Origin: DATKAB01 sp964542745
GTDB lineage: Bacteria; Eisenbacteria; RBG-16-71-46
Direction of reading: 5' to 3'
NCBI GenBank assembly: GCA_964542745.1
Contig: CAZIVR010000001.1
Location: 1-64,000 of the forward strand
Length of the DNA: 64,000 nucleotides
A program made the position numbers and the translations under genes. The number at the start of each line of letters is the position of its first letter. Position 1 is the first letter of the stretch. The notes beneath the pieces were generated by a model. That model worked only from the letters and a program-made list of their open reading frames with translations. It made no database searches and was not told the origin of the DNA. Positions 1 through 7,786 of this stretch are shown here, one piece after another.

Positions 1-710
1 GCGAGCGTGACGAGCACGCGCGCCAGGTCCACCGGGTTCACGAGCAGGGTCGGGAACAGAACGGTCTCGAGCGGCAGGCCGCTCAGCATGGCGGTGGCGC
101 CGAGCACCACCAGGTCGTAGGCGATGACCATGAGCAGCCAGAGGAGCAGCGCCGCCGTCATGGCGCGCAGGCGGTCGGGCCACAGCGCGGCGATGCACAG
201 CGCCGCGGCGATCGTGAGCCAGCCGAGCCCGAGCGAGAGGGCGGTCAGGGCGACGAAGCCGGGCAGCTGGTCGGAGCCGGCGTGGAGCGCGATCGCCACG
301 CCGCCGCCGCCGAAGCCGAGCGCCTGGGCCACGCTGAGCGCGGCGCCGAGGCCCAGGTACTTGCCCGCCAGCACTTCGCCCCGGGTCACGGGCTGCGCCA
401 GCAGCATCGGCAGCGAATCGCCGCTGCCAGCGATGCTGGTGACCCCGAGTACCAGCCCGGTGAGCGGCACGATCAGCAGCACGAGGTTCATGAGGCTCAG
501 GGTGACGCGAGCGAATCCCTGGAAGCCGACCTCGCGGCTCTGGGCGAGCCCGAAGTAGGAGAGCCCGAGCACCAGCGCCGCGAACAGCGCGGTGAAGGCG
601 AACAGCCAGCGGGTCTCGAGCGCGCGGCGGTACTCCTCGGCGGCCACCACCCTCACGCGCCGCCAGCGGCCGCCTCCAGCGGCCGGGGCGATCTCCCGGT
701 TCCGTGTCAT
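1..710 (-). CDS. nosY: NosY, ABC-2 type permease of the nos maturation system (partial, cut by window edge)
   Basis: About 236 residues are visible, starting MTRNREIAP; the C-terminus lies beyond base 1. After a basic N-terminus (WRRVRVVAAEEYRRAL) there are several strongly hydrophobic helices, including FAFTALFAALVLGLSYFG and a later ALLLWLLMVIAYDLVVLG. This is the usual layout of NosY, the membrane part of the NosFY exporter that supports CuZ assembly of N2O reductase. The start ATG at 710 overlaps the stop of the preceding cupredoxin-like gene as ATGA, so the two are probably translationally coupled. The identity rests on topology plus its place after nosD, nosF and nosL. Without that context it would only be an ABC-2 permease. 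Confidence 0.88.
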   Translation of the reverse strand, partial: MTRNREIAPAAGGGRWRRVRVVAAEEYRRALETRWLFAFTALFAALVLGLSYFGLAQSREVGFQGFARVTLSLMNLVLLIVPLTGLVLGVTSIAGSGDSLPMLLAQPVTRGEVLAGKYLGLGAALSVAQALGFGGGGVAIALHAGSDQLPGFVALTALSLGLGWLTIAAALCIAALWPDRLRAMTAALLLWLLMVIAYDLVVLGATAMLSGLPLETVLFPTLLVNPVDLARVLVTL

Positions 711-1120
711 CGGTGGCCCTCGATCAGGTGGGAGCCGGTCACGGCGAGCCGGCCCGCGGGTTGGTCGTTCACCAGCCAGGCGAAGTCGTCGCCCGGAAGG
801 TCGGCGAGGAACTCGGCGGTCCAGGCGTCGCCGGGGGCGAGCGCCGCCACGCGGACGCGATCGTCGTAGCCGGCGAGCCGCACCGAGATCGCCGCGCCGC
901 TCCGGTTCGCGAGGCGCAGGCGCACCCGGTGACCCTTGGGAACGGCGGCGGATTCGGGGGCGAGGCGGCCGTGCGCGTACTCGAGGGAAAGGTCGATCCG
1001 CGGGGCCTCGGCGCGAGCCTCGCGAGGACGCTGCTCGCCGCGCGGCAGGCGCGCGAGCGCGCCCACCGCCAGCGCGCCGAGCGCGATCGCGGCCACGAGG
1101 ACGGCGTAGCGGCGGTTCAC
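707..1120 (-). CDS. Small membrane-anchored cupredoxin-like protein in the nos operon
   Basis: This 137-residue protein has one N-terminal hydrophobic segment (residues about 5-22) and then a beta-rich domain containing VPKGHRVRLRLANRSG and AAISVRLAGYDD. That pattern fits the cupredoxin_1/EfeO-like fold, as in copper periplasmic proteins. It lacks the Cys-x(n)-His-x(n)-Met cluster expected of a type 1 or CuA copper site: there is no Cys in the domain, so it may not bind copper in the classical way. It starts at GTG 1120, which overlaps the nosL stop as GTGA, and its stop overlaps nosY as ATGA. Tight coupling on both sides argues for a role in NosZ maturation or delivery. The function itself is not known. 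Confidence 0.75.
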   Translation of the reverse strand: MNRRYAVLVAAIALGALAVGALARLPRGEQRPREARAEAPRIDLSLEYAHGRLAPESAAVPKGHRVRLRLANRSGAAISVRLAGYDDRVRVAALAPGDAWTAEFLADLPGDDFAWLVNDQPAGRLAVTGSHLIEGHR

Positions 1121-1545
1121 GGCCGGTCCTTCGCGGGCCAGTCCGCGAGGCGCCCGACCGCGCCCCGGGTCTGCGCCGCCACGTCGTCGGCCGCGGCGCG
1201 CTCGGTGAAGGCCGCGAACCCGCCGCCCATGGGCGAGGGGAACTCTCCCTTCACCACCCACATCGAGTCCTGCGGGTGCAGCGTTTGCCCGTCGTAGTCG
1301 GAGAGCCACGCCGGGCCTCCCGGTCGCGCCGCGGCGTCGCGGATCAGGCACTCGATGGCGTCGTAGGCCCGCCAGCGGCCCGCCACGCGGCGCGCGGCCG
1401 CGAAGCGCAGGTCGGCGATCTCCATCGAGCACGACGCGCAGGTCGCGCCGCGCGCGATCCGGGGCCGGTCGCCGGCGGCGCAGCCGGCCGCGGCCACCGC
1501 GGCCAGGACCGAGACCAGGACGATCGAACGGCGGTTCGCCCGCAT
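1117..1545 (-). CDS. nosL: NosL, copper-chaperone lipoprotein for N2O reductase
   Basis: The 142-residue protein begins with a lipoprotein signal ending in AAAGC (Cys22). It carries CASCSM at residues 36-41, the Cys-x-x-Cys-x-Met metal motif expected near the mature N-terminus of NosL. The later region (AYDAIECLIRDAA, HPQDSMWVVKGEFPSPMGGGFAAF) is typical of the family. NosL delivers Cu(I) to apo-NosZ in the periplasm. The ATG at 1545 was chosen because it gives the complete signal peptide; a longer upstream open frame would place this signal internally. It lies 11 nt after nosF and its TGA overlaps the next GTG start. Confidence 0.92.
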   Translation of the reverse strand: MRANRRSIVLVSVLAAVAAAGCAAGDRPRIARGATCASCSMEIADLRFAAARRVAGRWRAYDAIECLIRDAAARPGGPAWLSDYDGQTLHPQDSMWVVKGEFPSPMGGGFAAFTERAAADDVAAQTRGAVGRLADWPAKDRP

Positions 1546-1556
1546 GGTTCCCCCTT

Positions 1557-2471
1557 TCACGACCGGCCCGGGCGGTCGCGGTTGACGACGGCGAGGAAAC
1601 TCTCCTCGAGCGTCGGGCGCTCCAGCTCGAACGATCGCACGTCCACTCCCGCGGCCCGCAGGATCTCGAGGGCGAGGAGCCCGTGACCGTTCGCGCCCTC
1701 GACGGCCAGCCGGGCCGCGTCCACGCGGCTCCACGCCACGCCGCGGGCGGAGAGCGCGTCGCCGGCGGCGGGGCCCGGCTCCCGCGTCTCGATCACGAGC
1801 CGGGTGGCGTGGACCTGCCGGGCGCGCAGGTCGGCCAGCGACTCGAGCGCGGCGCGCCGCCCGTTCACGAGGATCAGCACGCGGTCGGCGACCCGCTCGA
1901 CCTCGCTCAGCAGGTGCGAGCACAGCAGGATGGTCTTGCCCTCGCGGCGCAGCTGTTCGACCAGCGTGCGGAATTCCCACGTGGCCTCGGGGTCGAGGCT
2001 CGCGGTCGGCTCGTCGAGCACCAGCAGCGCGGGGTCGCCGAGCAGGGCCTGCGCCAGCGACAGCCGCTGGGTGTAGCCGCCCGAGAGCTCGCTGGCGCGG
2101 CGCGCGGCCAGCGCCGAGAGCCCGACGCGCTCGAGCGCGATCCCGGCGGCGGCGGCCGGCAGCCCGCGCAGCTCGACGAAGAAGCGCAGCACCTCCAGCA
2201 CCGTGCGGCCGGCGGGGAACTCGACACGCTGCGGCACGTAGCCGAGCCCGGCGCGGGCTCGCGCGTCGGCCGGAGGTCTCCGCTCGGGACCGATCTCGAC
2301 GACGCCGGCGTCGGGCCGCGCGAGCCCGAGCAGGATCTTGAGCGTCGTCGTCTTCCCGGCGCCGTTGGGACCGATCAGGGCGAAGGTCTCCCCAGGCTCG
2401 ACCTCGAACGAGAGTCCGTCCACCGCCACCACCGCGCCGTAGCGCTTGCGGAGCCCCTCGACTCGGATCAT
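1557..2471 (-). CDS. nosF: NosF, ABC transporter ATPase for NosZ maturation
   Basis: This 304-residue ATPase has Walker A GPNGAGKTT (34-42), signature LSGGYTQRL, Walker B LLVLDEPTASLD and the switch-histidine region ILLCSHLLSEVE. It ends with a roughly 90-residue C-terminal extension like that of other ABC-2 exporter ATPases. NosF pairs with NosY in the inner membrane and works with NosD in building the copper-sulfide CuZ centre. The start ATG at 2471 overlaps the nosD stop as ATGA. An open frame continues far upstream of this ATG inside nosD, but its translation is antisense-like low-complexity and was discarded. Confidence 0.93.
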   Translation of the reverse strand: MIRVEGLRKRYGAVVAVDGLSFEVEPGETFALIGPNGAGKTTTLKILLGLARPDAGVVEIGPERRPPADARARAGLGYVPQRVEFPAGRTVLEVLRFFVELRGLPAAAAGIALERVGLSALAARRASELSGGYTQRLSLAQALLGDPALLVLDEPTASLDPEATWEFRTLVEQLRREGKTILLCSHLLSEVERVADRVLILVNGRRAALESLADLRARQVHATRLVIETREPGPAAGDALSARGVAWSRVDAARLAVEGANGHGLLALEILRAAGVDVRSFELERPTLEESFLAVVNRDRPGRS

Positions 2472-3883
2472 GACGTCCTCCTCGAGGCGGGTCCGGCGGC
2501 GAGCCCGAGCCCGGCGAGCCCCGCGATCCCGAGCAGCCCGAAGCCGAGCGCGCCGCCGGTCGCGGCGCGTCCGCGCGCGGCGGGAGGGAGCGGCTGGCCG
2601 GCGCCCGTGGCCGCGACCGGGCGCACCAGCGGGAAGCGATCGAGCGCGGCGCTCGGCCTCAGGGCGGGAACGACGCGCTCGGCCACCGAGAGCGCGGCCA
2701 CCGCGGGGCTCTTGGCGAGGATCGAGAGGTCCGGGTACTGCTTGGACACGAACGAGAACGCGGTGACGGGCGAGTAGGGGACGTCGCTCACCCCGTCGCC
2801 GTCGAGATCGTAGGGGGCGTTCTCGCTCCAGAAGTTGCCGCGCGCGCCGTCGTCGAAGCGGTTGTCGGTGCGCCGCATGTCGAGCGACACCGGGTAGTCG
2901 TTGTTCACGAAGCTGTTCCCGGCCACCTCGTTCTTCGCGCACGAGCTGAACATCAGGATGCCCCAGCCGTTGTTCTCGACCAGGTTGCCGTGGATCCGGT
3001 TGCGGTTGGAGCCGTCCATGAAGACGGCGACGGTGTTGTCCACCATCCGGTTTCCGCTGAACTCGCCGTCGGAGCAGTCGCGCAGCAGCAGCCCGTAGGT
3101 GCGCGGACCGCGGTTGTGGCGGAATTCGTTGTCGCGCACCTCGAGCCGGTTGGAGAACATGATGGCGCAGCCCGCCGCGTTCCGGTTGAAGTGGTTGGCG
3201 ATCAGGCGGCCCGACTGGCAGTACATGGTGTGCAGGCCGTAGCGGCCGTTCCGCTCGAGGCGGTTGCCGCTCACCTCGGCCTCGTTCGCGAACGAGAGGT
3301 AGATGGCGTCGGTGAATCCGGCGATGTCGTTCCCGGCGGCGCGCACGCCGTGGCTGTACCAGACGTGGATGCCGTTGCCCTCGCCGTCCTCCTGCAGCGG
3401 CCGGACGCGCCCACGCAGCGTGCAGTCCTCGACGCGCGCGCCGTCGGAGCGCTCGAGGGAGATGCCGTAGAGCACGTCCTCGACGGCGATCCGGCGCAGC
3501 GTCACGCCGGGCGCCGCCGCCACCTGGATGCCCGCGTCCACGGTGAGCACGCGCCGGCCGCTGGCGCGCACCGACAGGTCCTCGACCGTCGCGCCCGGCG
3601 CGCCGATCCGGAGCGCGCTGCCGGACCCGCCGCCGTGGATCACGGCGCCCGGCTCGCCGCGCAGCAGCACCCGGGTGAGCACCACGAGAGGGCCCGGGTG
3701 AACGCCGCGCCGCAGGGTGACGGTGTCGCCGGGCTGGGCGGCGGCGAGCGCGGCGGAGGCGCGGCCCGCGCCCGGGGCCGCGCGCAGCTCGCGGGCGGGG
3801 GCCGGGCTCACGCACGCGGCCAGCGCGAAGGCGGCGAGCGCCGGGGCGGCGAGTCGGATCGGGTGGCGACGGGGCGATCGCAT
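2468..3883 (-). CDS. nosD: NosD, periplasmic parallel beta-helix protein for CuZ assembly
   Basis: The 471-residue protein starts with a signal ending in LAAC (Cys24), consistent with a lipoprotein. The body is a right-handed beta-helix with many short repeats such as GNRLERNGRYGLHTMYCQSG, NHFNRNAAG and NRNRIHGNLVENNGWGI, matching the NosD/CASH carbohydrate-binding-like family. A hydrophobic stretch near the C-terminus (ALGFGLLGIAGLAGLGLAAG) may be a membrane tether. NosD is a periplasmic partner of NosFY in N2O reductase maturation. It starts 13 nt after the NosB-like gene and its stop overlaps nosF as ATGA. Confidence 0.93.
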   Translation of the reverse strand: MRSPRRHPIRLAAPALAAFALAACVSPAPARELRAAPGAGRASAALAAAQPGDTVTLRRGVHPGPLVVLTRVLLRGEPGAVIHGGGSGSALRIGAPGATVEDLSVRASGRRVLTVDAGIQVAAAPGVTLRRIAVEDVLYGISLERSDGARVEDCTLRGRVRPLQEDGEGNGIHVWYSHGVRAAGNDIAGFTDAIYLSFANEAEVSGNRLERNGRYGLHTMYCQSGRLIANHFNRNAAGCAIMFSNRLEVRDNEFRHNRGPRTYGLLLRDCSDGEFSGNRMVDNTVAVFMDGSNRNRIHGNLVENNGWGILMFSSCAKNEVAGNSFVNNDYPVSLDMRRTDNRFDDGARGNFWSENAPYDLDGDGVSDVPYSPVTAFSFVSKQYPDLSILAKSPAVAALSVAERVVPALRPSAALDRFPLVRPVAATGAGQPLPPAARGRAATGGALGFGLLGIAGLAGLGLAAGPASRRTS

Positions 3884-3896
3884 GACGGCGTCCCGC

Positions 3897-4511
3897 TCAG
3901 GATCCGGGCGGGAGGGCGGCGGCCCGGCGGCCGGCGCGCCAGTCGAGCCACGCCACGAACGGTCCCAGCAGCCAGGCCAGCCCGAGCAGCAGCGTGCCGG
4001 GCCCGGGGTAGCTCCAGACCTTGAAGTTGGCCATCCGCTGGTAGCCGATCAACGGCGGCGTGAAGGCCGGCATCTTGAGCGGCGCGCGCGGGTCGAGTTC
4101 GTTGCCGTACTGCCACAGCCAGTGGGCGTAGTTGCTGAACATGGCGACCGAGAAGGCCGAGAACGCGAGCCAGCCGAGCGCCGCGATCCAGCGCCGGTTG
4201 AACAGCGCCCCGAGCAGCGCGAGCACGCCGAACGCGGTGAGCGCCTGCGGCAGGTAGGTGAACTCCTCGAAGTCGTCGGGCGCGATGGCCTTCATGCCCA
4301 CGTAGTGGTTGAGCGTGTTGATCTTCTGCAGGTCGCCGCGAATCGTGTTGCTGTAGATGACGAGCGACAGCCCTTCGCGGTACTGGGGAGCCCACAGCTT
4401 CATGTGCCAGATCGGGAGCACCGGCAGGAAGAACACCGGCAGCAGCACCAGCGCCGCGAGCGCGATCAGGCGCCGTTCCGAGGTTCGAAAGGGTCCAAGC
4501 AGGTAGTTCAC
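3897..4511 (-). CDS. nosB: NosB-like membrane protein of clade II nos clusters
   Basis: This 204-residue protein has about four to five predicted transmembrane helices (residues about 15-35, 88-105, 110-128, 170-190) and a conserved-looking loop with NTLNHYVGMK and DDFEEF. Clade II nos clusters (for example in Wolinella) carry a membrane gene of this kind, nosB, between nosZ and nosD, which is exactly its position here. Its biochemical role is unknown; a link between the quinone/cytochrome system and NosZ is often suspected. The name rests mainly on synteny and topology. The gap to nosZ contains a perfect 12-bp stem-loop. Confidence 0.75.
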   Translation of the reverse strand: MNYLLGPFRTSERRLIALAALVLLPVFFLPVLPIWHMKLWAPQYREGLSLVIYSNTIRGDLQKINTLNHYVGMKAIAPDDFEEFTYLPQALTAFGVLALLGALFNRRWIAALGWLAFSAFSVAMFSNYAHWLWQYGNELDPRAPLKMPAFTPPLIGYQRMANFKVWSYPGPGTLLLGLAWLLGPFVAWLDWRAGRRAAALPPGS

Positions 4512-4530
4512 GCTGTCCTCCCGGGGGCAG

Positions 4531-4561
4531 CGGGCGGGCCGGAGTCGAACCGGCCCGCCCG
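4531..4561 (-). terminator. Perfect 12-bp stem-loop between nosZ and nosB
   Basis: CGGGCGGGCCGG at 4531-4542 is the exact reverse complement of 4550-4561, with a 7-nt loop. It sits 10 nt after the nosZ stop and about 20 nt before the nosB-like start. No U-tract follows on the minus strand, so it is more likely an mRNA-stabilising or partial (leaky) terminator structure that keeps nosZ message in excess than a full terminator. Confidence 0.6.
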
Positions 4562-4571
4562 GGGAAACGGG

Positions 4572-6476
4572 CTACTTCTTGAGCAGGGCCGCGACCTCGA
4601 GCACCTTCGCCGGGTCCGGCCGCTGTTCCGCGGCGACCGGCTGGCCCTTGGGCCGGATCTCGATGAAGCCCTGCATCTCCTGGTGCAGCGCGCTGCAGAA
4701 GTTCGAGCAGTAGAACGGGTTGATGCCCGGCTTGCCCGCCGTCCAGCGCACCGTCTTGGTCTCGCCGGGTTCGATCTGGATGTTGACGCTCGACCAGTTG
4801 ATGCCGAACCCGTGGGCGATGTCGTCGTCCTGCTCCAGGTTGGTCCAGTGGAAGTAGACGTCGTCGCCTTCGTTCACCCGCACGATGTCGGGGGTGAAGT
4901 GGGTGCGCACCACGAGCCCGTACACGTCCACGCGGTTGCCCTTGCGCACCACGCGGGCGTCCTCGGCCCGCTTGATCGCGCCCTGCTTGTGGTTCTCCTC
5001 GAGCGGGTAGACCTTGATGGGCTTGACCTTCTCGGCCTTGATCATCTGGGCGTAGTGCGGCTCGAGATAGGTCGGGAAGTCGTACAGCAGCTCCATCTTC
5101 GGCCCGCGGATGTCCACCAGCTGGGCGGCCTCGGGATGCGTCGGGCCGACGTTCAGGTAGCGGTCCTTCGAGATCTTGTCGAGCGCCACGACGTAGTCGC
5201 CGGTCGGGTTGCGCGTGTCGCCCTCGGAGGCCATCAGGTGGCCGATCGAGTAGTACACGTCGATCTTGTCGATCACGTTCCAGGGCGGCCCGACCTTCCA
5301 CTGGGCGATCTGGGAGTCGAGGAACAGCGAGGTGTAGGCGCGGCCCTTGTCGTCGAACTGCGTGTGCAGGGGGCCGAGCCCGACCGGCACCTTGGCCTCG
5401 AGCACGTCCTCGAACTTGAGGACCGGGATGCCCTCGATCCGCCGCTCGAACTGGCCCGCGGCCACCGCGGCCGCGAACTTCTGGAAGCTGTAGACGGTGA
5501 CCTCCGCCTGCAGCTTGCCCGAGGCGCAGATGTATTCGCCGGTCGGGTTCACGTCCACGCCGTGCGGGCTCTTGGGCACCGGGAACAGGTAGACGATGCC
5601 CGGCACGTCGGCCGGCGTCAGCACCGGGGCGCCGTTGATCATCTTCGCCTTGCCCTCGTCCACGGCCTTCTGGGCGGCGCGCCAGTCCACGGCGGCGATG
5701 AAGTCCATCTCGTTCTGCGAGGCCTTGATCTCGAGCGAGTCGAAGGCCATCTCGCTGTTGTAGCAGGTGAAGAACTCCCAGCCGTGGCTCGGTCCCTTGC
5801 CCGCGTCGGCGAGGTCCCAGGCGAACGGCGGCATCAGGATCTCGAAGCCCATGGACATGGTGCCGTCCTTCGGATCCACCTTGATGCCGGCGATGATGCC
5901 CTTGAACTCCTTCGCGTAGTCCTCGACCCGCACGGCGCGATTGGGCACCGGCACCGAGAATCTCGAGGCGGCGAACACGTACTCGGTGTTCGGGGTCGGG
6001 AACGGGCAGGCGTGGGCGGCCGACAGGTTGGGGATCGGGCCGAAGATCTGCTTGGTCTTGAAGTCCTTCAGGCTGATCCGCGCGATGCGGGCGTTGGGCA
6101 TGTCGTTGATGAACAGCCAGCGGCCGTCGTAGTTGCCGTCGGTCTCCGACAGGCCCGGGTGATGGGCGTCGCCCCACGTGAAGCCGCCCAGCATGGCCTT
6201 GGACTCCTCGTCGTTGCCGTAGCCGACCGCGGGCTCGGGCGTGAAGACGGGGATGGTGGTGATGTGGCGGCAGGAGGGCATGCCGTACACGTAGATGTTC
6301 CCGTGGTGGCCGCCCGAGATGAAGGCGTAGTACGCGTCGTGTTCCCCGGGTTTCACGTAGACGCGCTCCGCGGCGCTGCCGCCGCCGCCCGACGACGTCG
6401 AGGCGCAGCCGGGAAGCTGCGTCACCGTCCACACCAGGCCCAGGGCCACGAGTCCGAATCCGATCCAGCGCTTCAT
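4572..6476 (-). CDS. nosZ: Nitrous oxide reductase NosZ, clade II (Sec-type)
   Basis: This 634-residue copper enzyme reduces N2O to N2 in the periplasm. The N-terminal seven-bladed propeller carries the CuZ histidines, including SGGHHGN with His57 and His58. The C-terminal cupredoxin domain holds CuA: His555 in DIAHGFG, then Cys590, Cys594, His598 and Met601 in the C-x3-C-x3-H-x2-M pattern. The signal has no twin-arginine motif, which marks the Sec-dependent clade II form. It ends LPGC (Cys24), which reads as a lipobox, so NosZ may be membrane-anchored. Length fits the family. It lies 22 nt downstream of a cytochrome c gene in the same operon. Key copper ligands appear intact, so it should be active. 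Confidence 0.97.
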   Translation of the reverse strand: MKRWIGFGLVALGLVWTVTQLPGCASTSSGGGGSAAERVYVKPGEHDAYYAFISGGHHGNIYVYGMPSCRHITTIPVFTPEPAVGYGNDEESKAMLGGFTWGDAHHPGLSETDGNYDGRWLFINDMPNARIARISLKDFKTKQIFGPIPNLSAAHACPFPTPNTEYVFAASRFSVPVPNRAVRVEDYAKEFKGIIAGIKVDPKDGTMSMGFEILMPPFAWDLADAGKGPSHGWEFFTCYNSEMAFDSLEIKASQNEMDFIAAVDWRAAQKAVDEGKAKMINGAPVLTPADVPGIVYLFPVPKSPHGVDVNPTGEYICASGKLQAEVTVYSFQKFAAAVAAGQFERRIEGIPVLKFEDVLEAKVPVGLGPLHTQFDDKGRAYTSLFLDSQIAQWKVGPPWNVIDKIDVYYSIGHLMASEGDTRNPTGDYVVALDKISKDRYLNVGPTHPEAAQLVDIRGPKMELLYDFPTYLEPHYAQMIKAEKVKPIKVYPLEENHKQGAIKRAEDARVVRKGNRVDVYGLVVRTHFTPDIVRVNEGDDVYFHWTNLEQDDDIAHGFGINWSSVNIQIEPGETKTVRWTAGKPGINPFYCSNFCSALHQEMQGFIEIRPKGQPVAAEQRPDPAKVLEVAALLKK

Positions 6477-6498
6477 GTGCTCCTCCTTCGCCGTGCGG

Positions 6499-7011
6499 CT
6501 AGTGAGACTCGGCCCGGGTCAGGCCGGCCTCGTGATCCTTGTGCTTGATGTACTCGATGACCGCGCGCGCCTCGTCGGGCTTGAGCCCCTGGTTGGGCAT
6601 CTGCAGGGAGAACTGCGCGAACAATCCGCGCGCGATCGGGTCCTCTTTCACCATCACCTCGGGGTGCAGGATCTGGTTCTCGAGCCACGCCTGCGTGCGG
6701 CGCATGGACGCCCCGGACAGATCGGGCCCGGTGAGCCGCTGCCCGAAGCCGTGGCAGGCCGAGCACCCCTTGTTCTTGAACAGCTGCTCGCCCGCTTCGG
6801 CGAGTTCCTCGTTCACCGCGGATTCGCCGGCGCGCGGGCCGGCGTCGTGCTTCGACACCGCCGCCACGCCCGAGCCGGCCGAGGCGCCCGAACCCGCGGC
6901 ACCCGATCCCGCCGCCCCGGCGGCGCCCGAGTCCTCGGCGGACTTGCCGCCGCAGGAGGCGAGCGGAAGGCTCATGGCGAGCAGGAGGAACACGATCGTT
7001 CGGCGTTTCAT
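6499..7011 (-). CDS. c-type cytochrome lipoprotein upstream of nosZ
   Basis: The 170-residue protein has a lipoprotein signal ending LASC (Cys20), a Gly/Ala/Ser-rich linker to about residue 50, and one class I cytochrome c domain with CSACH at 83-87. A Met ligand is probable in LQMPNQGLKPDEA, before the final helix VIEYIKHKD. It is the likely electron donor to CuA of NosZ, analogous to NosC cytochromes of other clade II clusters. Its ATG at 7011 overlaps the hemerythrin stop as ATGA. It is a clear paralog of the cytochrome at 8550-9053, sharing HPEVM-x-KEDPIA and the same linker design. Confidence 0.9.
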   Translation of the reverse strand: MKRRTIVFLLLAMSLPLASCGGKSAEDSGAAGAAGSGAAGSGASAGSGVAAVSKHDAGPRAGESAVNEELAEAGEQLFKNKGCSACHGFGQRLTGPDLSGASMRRTQAWLENQILHPEVMVKEDPIARGLFAQFSLQMPNQGLKPDEARAVIEYIKHKDHEAGLTRAESH

Positions 7012-7583
7012 CGGGAGAGGTCCTTTCCGGTGTCGGGACGGGGGCGGAGGCGGGCTGCCGCCCGGCGCGGGAAGCGGAGGGCTTCCACGCGGGCCAGCTC
7101 GCGGGGGGGCAAAGCGTGCTCGGCGACGTTGAACACGAGGGCTTCCTCCTTGCGGACGTGGATGCGAAGCAGCGCCGCGAAGTCCCGCCACTGAACGACG
7201 AACTGTTCGTCGCGGGCCGCCGAGACGGGCTGGCCGAGCAGCCGCGCCAGGCTCGCGAGGATCGCCCGCAGCTCGGCGTGTTCGGCCCGGAGCGGCTCGA
7301 GCGAGCGCGCGGTCTCGGGCATCGCCGCCGCCAGCGCCGGGTAGAGCGAGTCGTCCTCGGCGGTCATGTGGGTCGCGAACTGGCGTTCGAGCCGCGTCAC
7401 CAGGGCCGCGAGCCGGGCCACCGGCAGCACCCGGGCGGACCGGGTGCGGGCACCGGACGACCGGCCGCCGCGCGCCGCGCCCGGCGCGCGAAGGAACGCG
7501 GCCTCTCCCTCGATCGCGTCGAGCGCTTTCAGCACGCGGCGGTGATCGTCGCGGAGCCTGCGAAAGATGGGGTGGCGCGACAT
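7008..7583 (-). CDS. Hemerythrin HHE-domain protein, first gene of the nos operon
   Basis: This 191-residue cytoplasmic protein has the HHE cation-binding pattern: His near RDDHRRV, THMTAEDDSLYP (H-x4-E), RAEHAELR, and HVRKEEALVF (H-x3-E). These could supply a di-iron site. Family members bind O2 or NO, repair iron-sulfur or di-iron centres after nitrosative stress (as with YtfE/RIC), or act as sensors. It is the promoter-proximal gene, coupled by ATGA to the cytochrome gene, which suggests O2/NO protection or sensing tied to N2O respiration. An insertion of about 30 residues (about residues 33-53, rich in Gly, Ala and Arg) separates the first and second helices. Confidence 0.88.
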   Translation of the reverse strand: MSRHPIFRRLRDDHRRVLKALDAIEGEAAFLRAPGAARGGRSSGARTRSARVLPVARLAALVTRLERQFATHMTAEDDSLYPALAAAMPETARSLEPLRAEHAELRAILASLARLLGQPVSAARDEQFVVQWRDFAALLRIHVRKEEALVFNVAEHALPPRELARVEALRFPRRAAARLRPRPDTGKDLSR

Positions 7584-7623
7584 GGGCGCTCTCCGGTTCG
7601 GGACTCGTGTGTTCGAGACACCC

Positions 7624-7662
7624 GGAGTATCGTGAGCGCGCCCGCGCGGCGGGATGATCCCG
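7624..7662 (-). promoter_or_regulatory. Candidate activator-dependent promoter of the hemerythrin-nos operon
   Basis: On the minus strand a -10-like TACTCC (7629-7624) in GATACTCC lies about 40 nt upstream of the hemerythrin ATG. No good -35 is present. A perfect 13-bp palindrome CGGGATGATCCCG occupies 7650-7662, with its centre about 40 bp upstream of the inferred start point. That is the position where Crp/Fnr proteins usually activate class II promoters. The match to Fnr or Dnr consensus is weak, so assignment to the adjacent regulator is inference. Confidence 0.4.
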
Positions 7663-7751
7663 GTCAGCCGGCGGGCGGATTGCCGCGTCGCGCCGATCCG
7701 CCGGAACCCATTGCCGCGGAGAGGGTTCGGCGGGAGGCGCCGGGCGCGGAT

Positions 7752-7765
7752 ATGATCGCCGTCAT
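7752..7765 (+). promoter_or_regulatory. Fnr-box-like inverted repeat ahead of the Crp/Fnr gene
   Basis: ATGAT-CGCC-GTCAT has the same 5-4-5 geometry as the Fnr/Dnr site TTGAT-N4-ATCAA and matches 7 of 10 half-site bases. It overlaps a TATGAT hexamer (7751-7756) 31 nt upstream of the regulator start. This would suit autoregulation, probably repression. No footprint or consensus for this lineage is known to me. Confidence 0.4.
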
Positions 7766-7786
7766 GTCGGGAGGAAGCGGGGAGCC

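Noticed and set aside
592..1686. Plus-strand frames across nosY-nosF
   Set aside because: They oppose genes with signal peptides, helices or ABC motifs and show only low-complexity arginine-rich translation.
3717..6548. 943-residue plus-strand open frame
   Set aside because: It is antisense to nosD, nosB and nosZ, an effect of high GC3; its composition (Arg, Ala, Val, His rich) fits no protein.
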